Positions 1-13,435 of a stretch of 64,000 nucleotides of DNA are shown piece after piece (position 1 is the stretch's first letter; every line of letters starts with the position of its first letter). Origin of the DNA: Vespula vulgaris (taxonomy: Eukaryota; Arthropoda; Insecta; Hymenoptera; Vespidae); contig NC_066586.1 in the NCBI RefSeq assembly GCF_905475345.1, forward strand, positions 7,809,400 to 7,873,399. The letters are read 5' to 3'. Made by a program: the position numbers and the translations under genes. The notes below the pieces were generated by a model. That model made no database searches. It had not been told where the DNA came from and was given only the letters and a program-made list of their open reading frames with translations.

Positions 1-240
1 TACGTATAGGGTGATTCAAAAAAAATGTATCTACACTTCAATATAGAATATTTGAAATTTTTGAAATAACGCATAATTGAGAAACAATAAAACGTAACTA
101 TCGTTTTAACTTCGATATACAATATGTATATATTAACAATATTTACTTTTACTAATGAAATAATCAAATTAAAAAAATAGATATAAAACTTATCGACGAG
201 TAAACAGAGTATACCAATTTTTAGGGACACCCTATGTACA
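1..240. mobile_element. MITE-like element with short inverted termini
   Basis: ATAGGGTG at 6-13 is matched by its inverse CACCCTAT at 228-235. The flanking bases are related too (GGGTGATTC at the left; GGGTGTCCC when the right end is reverse-complemented). The interior is AT-rich with no open frame. A roughly 230-bp non-coding unit with inverted ends fits a miniature inverted-repeat element, but the termini are short and no clear target-site duplication is visible. Family unknown. Confidence 0.5.
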
Positions 241-3200
241 TGTATAAACAGAGAAAGGGGACGAATTCGAAGGGCCGACGAGCTTTTGAACAAGGGGTGC
301 GTTTCCCTTTCGTATCAACGTGAAACACGAGTACACTCCGCGTACGTTTCTACAATTACGCGTACCTATATCTGCTCGTAGCGATAAGGGTGTAGTATCT
401 GCACACGGCCTTCATACGTGGGCCAGCATCCATGAGTAGTATATACATATGTACGTATGGTGATGGGGCTTTAAACGAACGAAAGCTGCCCACGACGTTA
501 GTTTACTATTACTTTCGCTCTGAACTCTATCGTAAATTGGTATATGTATATATAAACATACAACATACATACATACACACACACATATATATATATTAGT
601 ATGTATGTATATATGTATGCCTAAAGTGTGTACGTGTGGCACGCATGTGCATGTATGGTTCTGACAAATGAAAATGTTCAGCGATCTAGGAATATATATA
701 CTCTCGTTTGATCGTTAAAATAACGATTCGTTTTTCTACACATACATAGAAATTTATCACGAAATAAAAGAGTCCCTAGAATTCTAATTTAAATAGAGTG
801 TAACGTGTATCTGTGTAACGTGATCGATCAAAAATTAATTACTTAGCAATCTGAATTTTCATCGTCATTCGGTACGATTTATTGCATAAGTATTTTTTCA
901 TTTGGAATTGTTTAAACTAAAAAAAGAAAAAACAAGAAAAGAAAACAATGCATATGTTATTTGTAAACACAAAATAAACAATGATTCTTTGCAATTGGTT
1001 TGGTATTCAAATAATAATTTTATGCGAATGATCGATACTTTGTTTTTACTATAAAAATAAAAAAATAAAATCCGTAATTACGATCGTTTCTCGATACTTA
1101 TTACTATTAAATCGATTCGATTGACTTATCTGCCAATCGGTAGAAAGAAAAAACAGAAGTTTGAACAAAAATGAAAAAATATCGATGTGAAAACGTTAAT
1201 TTCCGAATGCGAACAGCGGAACGTGAGAATCGATGATCGGGGCAATGGCGAGCGTTGATTAGTGGATCGGGAGTACAAAATACGCGGACGAAAAGCCATT
1301 TATCGTTAATCACTGGCAAATAGAGTTACGGGATTCGAACCATATACCCGATGCGCTTTTGGTGACAGGTACGATGCACGTAAATCGTGTCGGTACGACT
1401 CACTTTAAAGTATGACCAATAAAGTCTGAATTTTAAGGATAAAAATGATAAATTATTATAATACTTTGAGTATAATATACCTTAAGTACAATAATTTACA
1501 ATTATTGATTGAAATCTAATAAGATTATGAACAAAGTATTTGCAATCATTTTGTTTAATAGTAAAAATTTTTTTTCTGTAAATAATTTCTACGTCCAAAA
1601 ATATATAGCACTTTAGAAGGACATTATCATAACTTAAAGAAACTCATATTTCAAGTTAAACCCACAGGAGGCATACCAGAAAAGTTATTTATGTGGAGGA
1701 ATAACGTCACAACTCTGTTTGTGAAGTCGCTAGCTAGAGGACAGAAATATTGTGATTCTTTTAATATATTTTTGTTCTTATTTAAGGAATAATACTAAGC
1801 AATTTAACGAAGTTTAATTCAAATTTGTTTTTTTCTCTCTTGAAAATTTGTATTTTTTGAGTTGTCACAGTATTCTTCTAGTCTTTTTTTGAGTTATTTT
1901 AGTTATTTTTTGAGTTGTCACAGTTCTTCTGGTCTGTGATATAATAATATATCCAATATATTTATTTACTATTACAAATTAAATTTATTATTAATCAAGT
2001 TCATTAGTAACTTAGCACAAATGAATAATTAATTGTAATGTATATATATAATTAATAATTATAATTCAGAATAATTAATTATATTTCCTTATATAAAGTT
2101 AGTAAAATATTTTGTTTATTTATATAAAAAGACAACATGTATAATATATACGTGCAACAGTTTTCTTAGCAATAAAAATACAATCCTCGAGGAAATGACC
2201 ATTTTGAAACTTTTAATTAAAAATTCTGTAGATATGAAATGTTATCGCTTTCCATCATTTAAATTTACGATTTTTTCTATGATATAGATATAATTAATTT
2301 TTCAATATCTATCTTTCTTTTCTTTTTTCTCTTGATACACACACACACACACACACAGAGTCTACATTATTTACCATTATATATAGCTTTAAATAAAATA
2401 CCTGTCATTTCATCGGTTCACTAGAAATAGCTATGTATAAAATGGTTGATAGCCTTAGTGTTAATAATTAATATTTCAAAAAAAGAGCGAATATACACAA
2501 AATAATACGACAAAAATTGTGTGTGAATACAGTTCAGTGAGAATGGAGAATAATGTAAATGCAACGAAGGAAATGTCGATATGAAATTCATACGTCGCTA
2601 TGTTCAAACGGAATGAAAAATAATACCGTCGGGTGTAGAGTTTCATAGTCGATCTTCCATCAAACGAGCAGACATTCGATTCGAAAGGGTATTCTCTATA
2701 TCCAACGATATTCTATGTATGCCTATAGCAGGATCATTCACCTGACTGTTCGTGACTCAAGTTTAACAATAAGATCATTAATGGCTCTTTGTGGCTAACG
2801 AAGTAAAAATCTAATCTTTTCTTCTTTTATCCTTTCTTCTTCTTTCTTTTCTTTTTCTTTCATATAAGCGGAGAGATCAAAGAATGCAGTGTCGAAAGCG
2901 GAATGTAATAGGACGATGTAAATCGTCGTGCAAATCTCGTTTAGATGGGATAATGGAATAATATAGCCGATGAGAGGGTGTGATTTTCAAGTCCCGTATC
3001 ATTTGCATGACCTCGAGGCATTTGCGTGTCGAATTCTACGAGCTTTCGATCGACGTACAACCTTTGAACGAAGCTATCTATAAAAGAGAATTGTTTCATG
3101 GTTGGTTAATACAAAGGAATTTGTTATGTGATTTTACTTCCCAGGATCAGAATTTATTATCGATTTTTTTAAAAATTTATTATTATCTGTTCAAATATAT

Positions 3201-5670
3201 GTAAATTCAAAGTTCTTTAAAAAAAAAATTTCTATATGCAAAATTATTATTAATCTTTACAATCCCAATTATTCTATACATTTACTATTCATGCTAGATT
3301 GTTCTAATGATAGTAATATATTTTCTGATATAATATTCTATTATAATATGTCACATGAGGATATTCTAGCATGAATAGCAAGTGTATCATGTTAAGAGAA
3401 TCTAGCATGAGAAATAACAGACATATAGTGTAATTATATTTCTACACGTGATACATTTGTTAATTTATCATAGTTAGATAATTCCTTAAATACAGTCATT
3501 CCTTGATAATGAACATAAGTTGAAGATAAGATCGAATCTCCAAAAACATTTTCATTCTTGTAAAAATGAATTTTTCAAAAAAATCGAGTTATACATAAGA
3601 ATTAAAAAGAAATGATCATTCATCTTTCGTATGTTTTAAAAGAATCATAGGTCTTGCAATTTTGAAAATTTTTCTTCGAGATGAAAGACTAAATTTCTTT
3701 CTCTTCACGTTCGACCGGTGTTCGGGCACTAACGAGACTTTACATAGCCTCGAGTACGTGCCAGACAAACGTTTAGGTTGTCGCTGTATGCCTCTGGGGC
3801 GTACCTTTTTTAAGGTGAAACGATGAAAACGAGGGAAACGAGGTACGAAGAAGAAAAGAAGGAGAAGAGGAAGAAGAACGGGCAACACTTGACGTTGTTG
3901 CAATAGCACACACAGTAGCAGTAGTAGCAACCAGTGTGTCGAGTGTAAGGAAAAAGATGAATTAAAGGGTGGATAAAGTAGGTGTCTCTATACGAATATA
4001 TAATTTTCTTTTTTAAAATACCATGAGAGAGATACTTCCTTAATGTTTTTCTATTTTTTTTTTCATTGTGCACGATAATCTTACGTTGTTTTTCCATTTT
4101 ATACATTTTTATCTATCTATAATCATCACGACCAATTAACACTCGAATAATACGTTCGCAAATTTTAGAAATTTAGAAATATATTTGAACGTCATGTCTG
4201 AGTATCGATTTATTTTTATTATTTTTATTATATAGGACAAATTCTCGATCTAAGTATAAATATAAGGAAGTAATATAAATATCTCTTATATTTCTTATGA
4301 TGCATATCTTTTTAACTATTTAATATTTTTTTCAACTAAACAATAACAAATTAATAAACATTTACCATACAATATAAAAATAATATAATAATATAAAGAT
4401 TAATCATAAATATAATAATCTAGTAATAACAATAATAAAAAATATTAATCATTTAATACGTTTGTTCTATTTAAAGAATTACAAGAGATATTTGGACAAG
4501 ATAGTTGTAAATGGTTTACTTTGTATATAAATAAGAAAGTTGTTGTTGTTCTTGTTTTTACGTCCTTTTTTAGCAAACAAAATACCAAGATCAACGAATA
4601 CTTAATTTTATATCTGTTCGAAGAATATATATTTATCGGTTTCTTGGTAACGTTGTTAAGAATATCGCCGTGAAAGCTCCTACTCGAGTTCCGCTGTATT
4701 TTTTCATTCCCTACTTTTGAACGGTTAAGTTCTCTGAGAGGTACTCCACTCGGATGCGCGCGCTTCCTCTACTATAAACAGTAAACACGGTAACGATGTA
4801 GCGCGAAGTAAAGTTTGTTCTCAGAACTAACTAGGAACGAGAAGGTGGATGATAAGTGAGGTTGAAGAAGGAAGGGTGAAAGGGGTTCAGGAAATCCTTA
4901 TTTTACAACTTTATTGCGTTTGTGGCAGGAACGTTCGAATATTTAACAAGCTTTCGTGCTGACAATAAATCGATAAGAACTTGAAACTTGTAACATTTCT
5001 TCACTGAAATAATTTTATTCGACGTTAATATATATATATGTTTGTATGTATATATATAATTAGGAATATATTGTGTTGTTATTTTGTGCATATTTAAAAT
5101 GTTTATAAAAATATGAAATATATGTATTATTGTCTAAATTACAAAAACAGTTCTATTATCATTGTGAAAGTGTTTATATAAAAATATCAACTTAATTGCT
5201 TTATTTTTTGAGAAAAGAAAAAAATCATAAAAAATGATTAATTTGATCCAATGATCCATTTAAAAAGATACTGTTATTGTTTTATTAATATTTTTTAAAC
5301 AGTATATAACGAGAAAGTTTTTATGATATTTTGGAAACATTTAATAAAGATTTAATATTTGTTTGTTTATACTAAGTTATATTTTTGACTTAGTTTGGAG
5401 TCGTTAGACTTATAGGTTTTTGTTTCGCTTACGTTATCGTGAAGAAAGGTCAGAGTCCCTATAACATTATATATTAAAATATATTTATTTTGTTTCGTTC
5501 AATTTTGTTGAATTATTTATATATAATCATCTCCCCAGAGAAATTTCGATTTTTTTCGTTTTTTTTTTGTACATACTTCAAGCATTTTGACATTTGATAT
5601 TGCGATCTCTATATGGATCATTTTCCACGGTCGTGTTAAATTTTCAACCAGTGAAAAATGTAAATAAAAA
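241..5670. other. AT-rich non-coding DNA, probably Trim9 intron or 5' flank
   Basis: No supported gene on either strand. Open frames here are short, without recognisable domains. Minor content: TATA/TATG-rich patches at 540-640, a short (AC)n at 2338-2357, an imperfect 53-bp-period direct repeat at 1853-1936, and polypyrimidine at 2815-2865. Confidence 0.6.
1853..1936. repeat. Direct repeat, period about 53 bp
   Basis: TTTTTTGAGTTGTCACAG occurs at 1853-1870 and again at about 1906-1923. Each copy is followed by a TTCTTCT(A/G)GTCT-type tail. The copies differ by small indels. Confidence 0.75.
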
Positions 5671-5675
5671 CGACT

Positions 5676-6390
5676 CGTATATGCGAAACAAAGTTTTCTC
5701 TTACTGCCAATGGAGAGAAAGCGAATGCACAGAAAAATATCGAGCATTTGGATTGGTTACTCGAAAATATTTCTGTTATATAATTGTACGTCATGACATA
5801 ATGTAATTGCGATGGGATTTAAAAAATATGTTGGGAATTAATAAAATATGGAAAAATATCGTTTCGAATATTTAGTATGATTTTGGAAAAAATTAATGGC
5901 AATTATGACTTAAATAATATATCATTTAGACAGAAATGTAAAAGATTTTTACTTTATTTCTAACATGATTTTTGTCGTTCGAAGTTAAATAATTTATAAC
6001 GAAATTAATTCGAAAGATATCATCATACTATGATAACAAAAATATATTACTTCACCTTGCTTTCTTTAACCTGACGATTTAAGAAAAAGTCTTAAAGAAA
6101 TAATATTAAAAAATTTGTTTTAATATAAATTATCTTAAAAAATTTCAATCATTTGAATGATTCAACTTCATCCTAACATTTTTTTATATAATACAATCCA
6201 AGAGGGAATATTGAAGTTTAAATGGAACACTCTGTATACAATATATACGAAATATATACTGTATACAATATATACGGAACAAAATTTTGTAGGGTTCTGC
6301 AGAGTGAACGAAAAAAAAATCGAGCGTGTTGGTTGGTTACTCGGAAGGGTTTGCTATATCGTCATTTTACGGCACACGCAGAATGGGTAA
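5676..6390 (+). repeat. Diverged direct duplication (about 120 bp, two copies)
   Basis: Copy one is about 5676-5800 and copy two about 6268-6390. Shared blocks in the same order are TATAT(G/A)CG(A/G)AACAAA, then ATCGAGC, then TTGGTTACTCG, then a TATAT-CGTCAT-like end. Both copies are AT-rich and non-coding by appearance, though both can be read with an LVTRK string in one frame. Probably two relics of one dispersed element. Confidence 0.6.
6217..6238 (-). repeat. Terminus of a dispersed repeat (minus orientation)
   Basis: Read on the minus strand, this is a TATACAG start followed by the motif ACAGRRTGTTYCATTTAAA allowing one or two mismatches. The same terminus occurs on the plus strand at 57168-57190, so this is probably the edge of an old transposable element extending towards lower coordinates. 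Confidence 0.45.
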
Positions 6391-6639
6391 AAACGCGATC
6401 GAAACGTGTGTGAGGGAGTAAGTGCACGCGAGCGCACGCTGAACTTTGTCAGTGGTTGTTGACGCTCGCACTGGGGTTCGGTTATCTCTACGACGAGGGT
6501 TCAAGTATTTAATGGGCTCTTTATAAAAATAAATTGGCAACTCGAACCCCAAGGGATGTGCTCTTGACGGGACGCGTGGTATCGTGCCTATGATACGTTA
6601 TCGCATATAATTCGCGATATCACGTGCGAGCGCGTACTT

Positions 6640-7345
6640 TCATCTCTTGGAATGTTTGTGTCCTTAAAATTTCTCCGCGCTCGTTACTCGTTATTTTCAT
6701 TCATCGTTTACGATATGGGGATGAGATTATGTTCTATTGGCTAAATTTTTTTTTTATCTTGGTCAAATTACGTAATACATATATACATGTATGTATGTAT
6801 AAATATACAGTATGAAAATATGTATAAAATAATTTCTAATTAATAAAAAGAATGAATTATTTACATTTAAAAATATAAAATTGTTAGATTGATAGATTTT
6901 AAAGGTTGAAAAATATCACTTGATTTTTGAATAATTTTTTAGAGAAATAAAATGCATTTTATTTACAACAAATATGAATATCGATCTTTATTTTATCTTT
7001 TATGTTTGCGTTATTAACATTTTCCTGCTCCTATTATTCAATATTTTCATTTCTCATTCAAGATATGGAAGTTGGATTACGTTCCATTTGGTAAATTTGT
7101 GTTTAATCTCAAACAAATCGCTCAAAAGATATATTAACAAAATGAAAATGTTTTTGAAATTATTTGTAATTAATAATAAGAATAAATTATTTACAAATAT
7201 TTATATGTATTTATGTTAAATATTGTATAATATTTGATATTATTTCTTGTTAGGTTGTTAGTTTCAAAGATTAGTAAAATATCTTTTTGAGATACAATAT
7301 ATTTTATTTAGAATAAGTATGATTATTGATTTTTACCTTTTCAAA
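6640..7345. repeat. Diverged tandem duplication, unit about 350 bp
   Basis: Unit one is about 6640-6990 and unit two about 6990-7345. Matching landmarks: TTATTTTCATTC (6691) with ATATTTTCATTT (7041); CGATATGGGGATGAGATTA with AGATATGGAAGTTGGATTA; AATGAATTATTTACA with AATAAATTATTTACA; TTGTTAGATTGATAG with GTTAGGTTGTTAG. Divergence is substantial, so the duplication is old. No gene is recognised in either unit. Confidence 0.7.
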
Positions 7346-9224
7346 TGATACATAAACCAACTTACAAAGAGATTTTTTTTCAATAATAAACAGACTTATT
7401 CGTTTAACGATTATGGACGACTGACGTAGACATCCAAGCGTGATCGAAGTCCATGTGATCGATCACTTTCACGTGAACACGCTCGAGAGTATTCCTTTTA
7501 TAGCATGCAATTGCGACGGTGATGCAACGACGCGAGAACTTTGAAATTTTAATCGATAAGACCGAAGAAAAAGCTCCGTGAGAAAGCGAATGGCCGTGTA
7601 ATCTTTTATCAAACAATTTCGTTTTTCTTTTCTAATCCACGTCGTATCAAGAATCAAAAATAATATCAAATTGCCACATGTGTGTGATAATAAAAAAAAT
7701 TTCTTTACGTGAGAGCCAATAACCATCGCTGTGTATGGCATCTATTGTTTCAATCCCTTTTCCCCCAATTCACCTCCACAAAATGTGTTTCCTCGATAGT
7801 GTTGAAAACTTCACAAAAAGAGGATGGTCGATCGCGTCTTGAAAAGTTCGAAACGATATTGCTTTTTAATACAAACTTTCATAGATCGTGTTACGATTTC
7901 CAAGGAGATGACTTTTAATATCCATTTCGTTGCATATATCGTTTTGAATCGTTTTCATGCTTATAAATTTATTATCAACAAATAGTCGAGTTAACTCGAA
8001 ACAAACTAAGATTTTCAATATATAAGAGAGAGAAAGAAAAAGAGAGAGAGAAAACCAAGGAAAATATGAAAAAGTTTTAACGGTAAAATTCATCTTGGAA
8101 TTTCATTCGTTTTCTTTTTTATGGAACGAAGAAGTATTACCATTTAACGGATAAGAAAAAATTCTTTGCTAAGAAATAATCAACCAACTGCTTATTCCCG
8201 TTAATTCTCAACGGGATATTAATTTACGTAGGAATTTGCAACATAAAAGGAATTTAAAATGTTGAAACGATCTTTCTTACCTATAACAATGCATCTTTTT
8301 AGAATCTAAAGAAGATAATATTCTCATTATCTCTTGTACAAGAACCTCTTCAATGTTGTAATATTGTTTGCAAAAAATAAATATTATTTAAAGGTAATAA
8401 CTTTGTTTATTTTGTAAACATTAGTGTTTATGAAAAGATAAAAAAGAGCTTTAGACTTTTATGCTCCTGGAAAGTACAAATTTATTTCTTTTACTTTAAG
8501 TAAAATTCCAATTATTTTATCAACATAGAAACGATTAACGATATACATATATATATTAAATTTTTTAATATTCAATACATTCTTAATTTTTGAGAACGAT
8601 AATAATGATTAATCAAACGCTGATAGAGGATAGTTTTTTTTTAATAAAATTTTTTTCTTATTTCTTTTTTATTTCTAGTGTAGCAAATTTCGGTGCAATT
8701 ACTTCTAAGCATTTGACTATACTGACAACTATATTATCGTACAAACCATTTCATAATACGCAATCTTAATGCAACAACGTCGTTCGTAGAATATCACGGC
8801 ACGTCCTACCCTATACGAGGCGGCAAGATATTTCCGAACAATTTAGAGAATGAGCCGCGATAAAGGACACCTGCCACCTGTCCAAGTTAACGCCCTTTAA
8901 TAATTACCGCGAGAGTGGTATACGCCATAGAGTTTAGTCCGTCGTGGAATTCTCTTGTAGCTTCTATCGTAAGCATTTTAACGACGTGCGCGCGTGCGTA
9001 CAAATTTGATGTTCTTTATCAAAGCTACGTAGGTAGGAAAATATAATTTTAAATATAGGAAAGGAAATTATGATAATATTATTTTATTGTTAAATATTTT
9101 ATTTGAATGATTTAAGTAATCTGTGATTCATGCATAAGATAAAATAATAATAACAAAAACTATTGTTATTATTATTACTATTATTATTATTTTTACTCTT
9201 GATGTACTCATCCTATATATCCAT

Positions 9225-9227
<3 letters not shown>
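7346..9227. other. Non-coding DNA, no recognised gene
   Basis: AT-rich with a less AT-rich unique patch at about 8760-8960 (contains CCGCGATAAAGGACACCTG). The patch has no long open frame but looks unlike its surroundings, possibly conserved regulatory DNA. A short GA-rich run lies at 8025-8055. Confidence 0.5.

Positions 9228-9262
<35 letters not shown>
9228..9262. repeat. (AC)n microsatellite
   Basis: Uninterrupted AC dinucleotides for about 35 bp, followed by a short (TA)n run. Confidence 0.95.
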
Positions 9263-9264
<2 letters not shown>

Positions 9265-10936
9265 TATGTATATATATATATAACAAATAATAACATACAG
9301 ATCTATCAATATGTCCGATGTTTATTATCTCGTAAATGATGCATAGTAATTTCTTATGGAATATAATTTATAGGTATATAATTTGATATTTTATATATTA
9401 TAGGTAGTATAAATATATAGTATATATTATAATATAAATTATAGCTATTCATTAAATAAAAAAAAATTATTTTGGCTTTCATAAATCGAAAAGATCACGG
9501 AGTAAACAAAATTAGTTTTACATGTATTTTTTAACTAACTCAGAAGCGTGCAAATTTTTCTTGTTAAATTATCATTATTTCACAACCAGTTGTGAGATAT
9601 TTACTCGGACATCTATGGACGGACACTTAGTGTATCTATTAGAAACGTGACGATCTATGTACTTATATCGAACAATCTAAATCTCGCAGTGTTGCAAGCA
9701 AGTAAATAAATCGAACGAGAAGATCGTTGAGCTTTGAACCTTCAAGGATGAAAAAGAGGATGAGGAGGTGGAAGGCAGAGAGGGTGGAAGGGGTAGAAGG
9801 GTGGAGTGAATGAAATCGAGTCAAAGATTCATCGCTCGTGTCAATCGCGAAGCAATTCGTCATTCGGTCGAGTGGCACATGGACAAACGTAAATTAAGGA
9901 TCGTTTCGTGATTCCAGTCACGAGACGTTCGATCTCTATCCATCTCTGTCTCTCCTTCAAAGCTTCAAGAGTATTTCTCTTCATATCGATTTGAAATGGC
10001 TGCGTGTGACAACGTTCGAATGATAAATAATAAATGTTCGTGTTAAGCGATGGACATTACGGATTGCTAATCTGTCGACTGTTCGTTTTGTGTACCATGT
10101 ATTTGCAGCTTTTATATATACATATCATTAATTATAAATTGATAATGAGATAAAGAGAGAGAGAGGGAGAGAGAGAAGGGAAATGAGTCTCGTTGTAGAG
10201 AAATTTATTAGAACATATCAAAAGTGACAATTTTTCGTTACTTCTCTTTTTATTTTAAGAAACAAAGAGAAACGAAATTATCGATAAGTCAAACGATAAA
10301 AATGATACATTTTTTGAGGAATTGTAAATAATATAGCATGAGATGATAGAAAATTGATGAAAATTGATGAAAATATATAAAATGCATATATATGTTTTAT
10401 TAATGATCATTTCCTCCGATAATAATGATTATATCTATCTGGATAAAGCGAAGTTATTTAATATTAAAATGCAAATATAATTAGCATCTAGTTTATCTAT
10501 TTTGACTAAACGAATTATACGAAGTTGCTCTCTTTTCTTTTTTTTTCAACTTTATTTATTTTTTTTTAAATCAGCGAATAAAAAAATAATTGCATCGAAT
10601 AGATAATTGCACGGTATAAAATAATTCCAATCGATCGAACGAAACGGAATTTACATCGACGAGGAATATTGGAATGAAGAGAAGAGAAGGAAACAAAGGC
10701 GTACTGGAATCTAGACTACCTATGAGCGCAAGGTTATTTGCTGGAAGATACGATGAAAAAAAGAATAGAAAGAGAGAGACAGAAAGGGAGAAACGAAGAC
10801 AGACATAAAGCAAAAGAGGAAGAGTGGGAGAGCGAGAGAGGAAAGAGGAAAGAGGGAAACAAAGCGAGCCGCGTAAGGTTACGAAAAACGCTCGAGAGAA
10901 TTTATACTCTGCACGTTATATACGCGAACAGAAGAG

Positions 10937-10939
<3 letters not shown>
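9263..10939. other. Non-coding DNA, no recognised gene
   Basis: AT-rich to about 9600, then mixed sequence with purine-rich stretches (9740-9800, 10150-10180, 10740-10860). No conserved protein domain is visible in any frame. Confidence 0.5.

Positions 10940-10991
<52 letters not shown>
10940..10991. repeat. (AG)n microsatellite
   Basis: About 26 perfect AG units inside a longer purine-rich stretch from 10750. It produces a false Arg-Glu reading frame. Confidence 0.95.
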
Positions 10992-10993
<2 letters not shown>

Positions 10994-11426
10994 CGGTAAC
11001 CGTTCAGAAAACATTTTCCCTGTGTGCACATAACTCAACATCCTCGTAGACATCGACCTGAAATAATGCCGCTAGTCGAGCAATTTTCTGCAGTGACGTA
11101 GAAATTGTTAGAATTATTTCTTATCTGCAAAAGGCGGAAAATGGGAGACGAAACTACAGGGGGAAAGTAATTGGCTCGAGTACTTTTAATTAACGGTAAC
11201 ATAGTAGCACGAATTGTTCTTATCGTTACTCTGTTTGTACCATACGATTGATTCATATTTATTGTTAAATGATATCTTGTGAAACACGAGCCAATTACAG
11301 AATACAAAATGCACAACATATTACGTTTCAGTAAACCAGACGACGATTTTATATTGGTTAAATAAATACATATAGTACATGTATAATATATAGTAATAAC
11401 GGTACTATAAAACCTCTATCTTTTTT

Positions 11427-11600
11427 CTACGTATAAAAATAATTTATTACATCTATTGATATAATCACGACATAAAATTCAATTCAAGTTCATAACTCGA
11501 GAACGATAATTCTACTTTCCATGTATAAAGATAAGTTGTTACATTGATATCATTTTTACGATATAAAGTTCAATTAATTAATAATATTAGAACGATAGTT
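11427..11600. repeat. Diverged tandem duplication, period about 92 bp
   Basis: CTACGTATAAAAATAATTTA (11427) and CCATGTATAAAGATAAGTTG (11519) start two units. Both continue through TTACAT, ACGA(C/T)ATAAA(A/G)TTCAATT and AGAACGATA. No coding potential. Confidence 0.65.
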
Positions 11601-11716
11601 AAGTGTAAGTATTACAATACATACATATGTAAATATAACGTTTAGCATAAATGAATAGAAAGAATTCTTTACGAGCAAGATTAAAAACAACTTGGACTTG
11701 AATTTAATATTGACGT

Positions 11717-11720
<4 letters not shown>

Positions 11721-11768
<48 letters not shown>
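11721..11768. repeat. (TA)n microsatellite
   Basis: About 24 uninterrupted TA units. Confidence 0.95.
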
Positions 11769-11772
<4 letters not shown>

Positions 11773-12358
11773 GAGCGAATTAAGTCTCGTTTACATTGTC
11801 CATGTAACGAATCTGGATTTCATTAGGTGTTCGCAATTAGCGGAACAGTACCGGCACATCGCAGGTGAACCACATTCTTTCGTGCTACTAATTTGCATGT
11901 CGGTTTTATAACATCTTGATATTTTTACACGCGAAGCTTCCCTTTTCCTTCTATTTCTTTCTTACCCACTTTCTTCTCGTGTTATTCTTTTCTATTTTTT
12001 TTTGTTTCTTTCTTTTTTCCCTAATTCTTCCATGATTCACTTCGCCACACTTAACGCGCCATGAAACGTAATGGTGAAAAGCTCGAGGTGGTGGTGAAAG
12101 TGGTAGATAAAAAGGAAAAGATGGAAAATAGAAATAGAGAGTGAGAGAGGGAGAAAGGGAGAAAGGACTACTAAATACTGCTCGTCCTTATCCATACGAC
12201 GACATTACAAAAGCACCCCTATGTAGAGTCAACCGAGTTTCTAATGAACTTCGAGAACCCTTCGAACTATTCTACGTTGGACACTGTAAAACTAAGTTCG
12301 AAACCATATTGAAATTTTCCTCGAGTAAGGAAATTTTAATCGATTTTGTATTTGCTGA

Positions 12359-12360
<2 letters not shown>
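11769..12360. other. Non-coding DNA, no recognised gene
   Basis: Mixed unique sequence with a pyrimidine-rich patch at 11940-12025 and a GA-rich patch at 12120-12170. No recognisable protein. Confidence 0.5.

Positions 12361-12406
<46 letters not shown>
12361..12406. repeat. (AT)n microsatellite
   Basis: About 23 uninterrupted AT units. Confidence 0.95.
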
Positions 12407-12410
<4 letters not shown>

Positions 12411-13007
12411 AATTTCATTTCTTTTATCTTTCCAGTATATGAAAATTGAGATAAATAACACTATCTTGAAAGGAACTCTCTATCGTGTTCGATATAGATG
12501 TTCATTAATTATTGATCGTTCGAAGGTACAATTAATATCAACCCTGAGTAACAGGTAATTAATATCAACGTGATTTATCACATTTAACGAACATGCCAAA
12601 GTAGATATTCTATCACGGAACGAAAGATTAGCTCTTCGTATAGCCGAAACGATTAGAACAAATCGGTTCTGAGTTATCATCAATCACTAAAGAACGTAAC
12701 AAGTAACTACGCACGCAATGGGAAGTGTTCTCACGTGAAATAGGCATAGTAAATCGTGACGAGTGAAATCAAAGAGTTTCTATGTTTCTGATAAGTCTCA
12801 TGTAATAGAATTTGTTTTATTTCAAAACGTGTCACGTGTGGACGTACGTAAAACTGTGGTTTACCATAGATCGATCATGACAATTTTCTCTCTCTCTCTC
12901 TCTCGTTCTCTCTTTAATAGAAACCTGTGAATTCTATTTGTAAAGTGTTAATTGAGCAACGTTTCTACGACATTCCAACTAGATGAGGATCCTTGGGATA
13001 GCAAATA

Positions 13008-13010
<3 letters not shown>
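12407..13010. other. Non-coding DNA, no recognised gene
   Basis: AT-rich unique sequence; short (TC)n at 12888-12904. Nothing else seen. Confidence 0.5.

Positions 13011-13060
<50 letters not shown>
13011..13060. repeat. (GA)n microsatellite
   Basis: 25 uninterrupted GA units. Confidence 0.95.
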
Positions 13061-13064
<4 letters not shown>

Positions 13065-13403
13065 AAGAGAATGCTCAAACGTGGTTTTAGCATATTATCG
13101 CGATTATCTTCAAGGAAATCGTATTCCTGCTTGGCGTTATACGGGTCGAAAGAGCGAACGATATCACAGCTGAAACGGATAGTCCTCTGGAAGAAACCAT
13201 CTTCACAATAACCACACCCTTGGCAGTATAGTTAATTTGTATGCGTAGTCGTGAGGAGGTAAGAGGGCACCCTCGTTTGCAGTGGATTATATGCAAATTG
13301 AGTGACTTCCTACCTATACGTCTATCTCTCTCTTTCTCTTTTGCATATATGTATGTAGGTACAATACACTTTGTACGTACAGTAAAGAAATACTTACACA
13401 TAC

Positions 13404-13435
<32 letters not shown>

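Noticed and set aside
1326..1380. GGATTCGAACC, resembling a minus-strand tRNA T-arm
   Set aside because: The T-stem does not pair (TATGG against CCCGT) and no acceptor or D-arm partner can be drawn.
10738..11049. Open frame with long Arg-Glu repeats
   Set aside because: It is an (AG)n microsatellite read in frame; several such frames (12952-13173, 20486-20786, 54599-54853) share the cause and show no other coding signal.
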